The notes under the pieces are model-generated. The model saw only the letters and a program-made list of their open reading frames with translations, was not told the DNA's origin and ran no database searches. Of a stretch of 38,354 nt of DNA, positions 36,698 to 38,354 are shown piece by piece (position 1 is the stretch's first letter; each line of letters begins with the position of its first letter). Source of the DNA: Hyphomicrobiales bacterium (GTDB lineage: Bacteria > Pseudomonadota > Alphaproteobacteria > Rhizobiales > Xanthobacteraceae); contig JAJPKK010000248.1 in NCBI GenBank assembly GCA_021323775.1, positions 1 to 38,354 of the forward strand, in the 5' to 3' direction. Position numbers and translations under genes: made by a program.

Positions 36698-37396
36698 ATG
36701 ACCCACGACGAAATCAAACAGAAGCTGATCCTCGCCGGCAAAGTGCTTGTTTCCGAAGGTCAGGACGATTTTACGCGCGGGCATATCTCCGTGCGGCTGC
36801 CCGACGATCCCTCGCGTTTCTTCATGAAACCGCACAGCGTCGGGCTTGATGAGGTCACGATGGCAAACATCCTCACCATCGACCTTAACGGCGACGTCGT
36901 GGCGGGCACGGCGCGGCGTCACAGCGAAGTCTTTATCCACTCGGAAATTTTCAAGGCGCGGGCAGATGTGCAATGCGTCATTCATACCCATCCGACCTAT
37001 GCGGTGGCGCTGTCGGCGAGCGGTCGTCCGCTCAAATGCTTGAGCCAGCCGGGCGCGCTGTTTTTCGAAGCGCTCGGGGTCTATGGCGACACCGTCTCGC
37101 TCATTCGCACTCCGGCCGCCGGCAAGGGGGTCGCGACGGCGCTCGGCCCGCACCGGGCGGTGCTGCTCAAGAGCCATGGGGTTGCCGTCGTCGGCGCCTC
37201 CATCGAGGAAGCCGTGATCAACGCGATCATGCTGGAAACCGCCGCGAAGGTGCAGATGATCGCCGAGGCGTCAGGCGGCGCAGCGCCCGAGTTCCCGCGC
37301 GCCGACATCGAGAAGCTGAAGCAGGAAATCTCCCAGCCAGAGCAGTTCGTGATCAACTTCAATTATTTGGCGCGCCGCGTCCAGGGCAAGGCATAG
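36698..37396 (+). CDS. class II aldolase/adducin-family protein
   Basis: A 232-residue metal-dependent aldolase or decarboxylase-like protein. Zinc ligands are seen in IHTHPTYA (H96, H98) and LKSHGVAV (H160), and the conserved acid in RHSEVF (E77). The N-terminal segment TRGHISVRLPDD corresponds to the substrate/phosphate loop. The family includes fuculose-phosphate-type aldolases and aromatic decarboxylases, and this one cannot be placed further. I take the ATG at 36698, with AAGGA 11 nt upstream. The frame is open to 36287 through the end of the previous gene, but that part is shadow; the ATG at 36686 is the other candidate. The TAG stop overlaps the start of a repeat. Confidence 0.85.
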   Translation: MTHDEIKQKLILAGKVLVSEGQDDFTRGHISVRLPDDPSRFFMKPHSVGLDEVTMANILTIDLNGDVVAGTARRHSEVFIHSEIFKARADVQCVIHTHPTYAVALSASGRPLKCLSQPGALFFEALGVYGDTVSLIRTPAAGKGVATALGPHRAVLLKSHGVAVVGASIEEAVINAIMLETAAKVQMIAEASGGAAPEFPRADIEKLKQEISQPEQFVINFNYLARRVQGKA

Positions 37397-37484
37397 GATG
37401 GGTTGAGCACAACGAAACCCATCCTACGCAGAGTCGCGCGAAACGGCCCCCATGGGTCTCGCTGGCGCTGCCCGCTCAACCCAT
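37396..37484. repeat. two palindromic repeats in a convergent spacer
   Basis: GGATGGGTT (37396-37404) pairs with AACCCATCC (37416-37424). A weaker copy, ATGGGT...ACCCAT, follows at 37452-37484. They resemble the palindrome at 1301-1327. They lie between the ends of two convergent genes and may act as a bidirectional terminator. Confidence 0.6.
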
Positions 37485-37503
37485 CCCACCGCTCACCGGC
37501 GGA

Positions 37504-38001
37504 TCAAGCCTCGCCGCGCGTTTCGAACATGATCGACTCGAGCGCCGCGCGGGGGTTCTTGCCGGCCCACAGCACGAATTGGAAGGCCTGATAGTGGCGC
37601 TCGCAGGCGTTAAGGGCGATACCGAGCAGAGCCTCGCACTGTGCATCCGCCGCCGCGATGCCGCCCGTAAGCACGAGCGCGTGGCGGAACATGATGATGC
37701 CGTGTTTGAACCAGACGTCGAAATGTCCGATCCAAAGCTGCTCGTTGACGAGCGCTGCAAGCTCGGTCACTTCGGCGCGGCGGCGCTCCGGCACCTTAAG
37801 ATCGAACGCGCAGGCAAGATGCAGCGCCTCGATCTCGGGCATCCAGGTGAAGGAGACCTGGTAGTCTGTCCAGCGGCCGGCGACCACGAGCGTGACTTCA
37901 TCGTCGCTGGCGCGGGCGAACGACCACTCGTTGACGGCCGCCAGCCGTTCAACGACGTCGACCGGATTGGTGTTGTGCTTTTCGATATCTGCCCGCGACA
38001 T
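37504..38001 (-). CDS. YbjN domain-containing protein
   Basis: A 165-residue protein resembling the conserved alphaproteobacterial YbjN family, which has a type III secretion chaperone-like fold and no settled function. It reads NPVDVVERLAAVNEWSFARAS near the N-terminus, then VSFTWMPEIEALHLACAFDLKVP. The segment LAALVNEQLWIGHFDVWFKHG is followed by CERHYQAFQFVLWAGKNP, both typical. The ATG at 38001 has AGGTGG upstream; the ATG at 38019 is the alternative. It runs convergent to the aldolase-like gene, 107 bp away. Confidence 0.8.
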   Translation of the reverse strand: MSRADIEKHNTNPVDVVERLAAVNEWSFARASDDEVTLVVAGRWTDYQVSFTWMPEIEALHLACAFDLKVPERRRAEVTELAALVNEQLWIGHFDVWFKHGIIMFRHALVLTGGIAAADAQCEALLGIALNACERHYQAFQFVLWAGKNPRAALESIMFETRGEA

Positions 38002-38354
38002 ATCCGAGCCACCTATCATCTAAACCCAAACAAAACGTTTCAACCCGCGGCGCTGCCCAGGGCGATCCGGCCCCGGGCGGCGCCAAGATTCATCCCGCGC
38101 AGGGTCTCCCCTCCTTAACCCTCGCCGCAAGCGGGAAGGTCCGTCAGAGACGCTCCCGACGATGGGGAAGGTTAACAGGGGCGGGCCTTGAATCATGAGC
38201 GGCCCTCTCGGGCCGCTCGCATCCAGCCGTTGGAAGTATCTGACTCGTCGACTGTTCTAAGATTCGCCGTAAGCCCGCAACGGCGTTTGAACGGCCTTCC
38301 ACAAGCGTACCTGAAAAAACGTCTGCGACAAGTTGACTCGGGGCGCGCGCGCGC
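38002..38354. other. 353-bp non-coding end of the window
   Basis: No gene is seen. It should contain the promoter of the YbjN gene. It holds a degenerate CCTTAACCCTCGCCGCAAGCGGG palindrome (about 38110-38135), a 9-bp hairpin at 38197-38218, a TTGACT near 38332-38337, and a (CG)n run at the very end. Any gene served by the TTGACT lies outside the window. Confidence 0.4.
38197..38218. repeat. 9-bp hairpin GAGCGGCCC-TCTC-GGGCCGCTC
   Basis: A perfect 9-bp stem with a four-base loop. There is no T run on either side, so a simple terminator call is not supported. It lies about 200 bp upstream of the YbjN gene and could end a transcript entering from the right. Confidence 0.5.

Overview
The window is an almost complete bacterial translation and transcription supercluster, 39 genes on the minus strand in uninterrupted order, with a few accessory genes at each end. 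Protein sequences and gene order (secE-nusG-rplKA-rplJL-rpoBC-rpsLG-fusA-tuf-rpsJ...rpsM-rpsK-rpoA-rplQ, with adk after secY) point to an alphaproteobacterium of the order Hyphomicrobiales (Rhizobiales). The high GC content and the many GC-rich dispersed palindromes suggest something near the Bradyrhizobium/Xanthobacteraceae side. That placement is inference from family knowledge; no database was searched.

Layout in plus coordinates. 1-315 is the 3' end of an unidentified gene. 316-567 holds a possible degraded coding stretch. 568-1197 is a lower-GC orphan gene with a possible PD-(D/E)XK nuclease core. 1368-3929 is the alpha operon (rplQ, rpoA, rpsK, rpsM). 4224-11266 is adk, secY and the spc operon (rplO to rplN). 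11471-16653 is the S10 operon (rpsQ to rpsJ). 16875-21212 is the str operon (tuf, fusA, rpsG, rpsL). 22119-30604 is rpoC and rpoB. 31089-33941 is rplL, rplJ, rplA, rplK. 34207-35132 is nusG and secE. Transcription runs from secE towards rplQ. On the plus strand at 35505-37396 are an amidohydrolase-family decarboxylase/hydrolase and a class II aldolase-family protein, followed by a convergent YbjN-domain gene.

The cluster makes ribosomal proteins, RNA polymerase core subunits, the two main elongation factors, the SecYE translocon core, the elongation factor NusG and adenylate kinase. Regulation is visible only in part. There is a candidate L10-type leader before rplJ, a probable terminator after rplA, a candidate rpoB promoter with a leader hairpin, a candidate secE promoter, and tight stop/start overlaps in rplN-rplX-rplE and rplD-rplW.

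I did not find a clearly new multigene system. The least ordinary things are: (i) a roughly 130-residue basic low-complexity tail on adenylate kinase and a roughly 70-residue lysine/alanine-rich N-terminal extension on ribosomal protein L5, the latter encoded partly by a 15-bp tandem repeat; (ii) palindromic repeats in most of the long spacers of the ribosomal supercluster, including two copies of a 110-128 bp composite hairpin; (iii) the low-GC putative nuclease gene beside the cluster; (iv) unusually long spacers at rplA-rplJ (716 bp) and rpoC-rpsL (906 bp).
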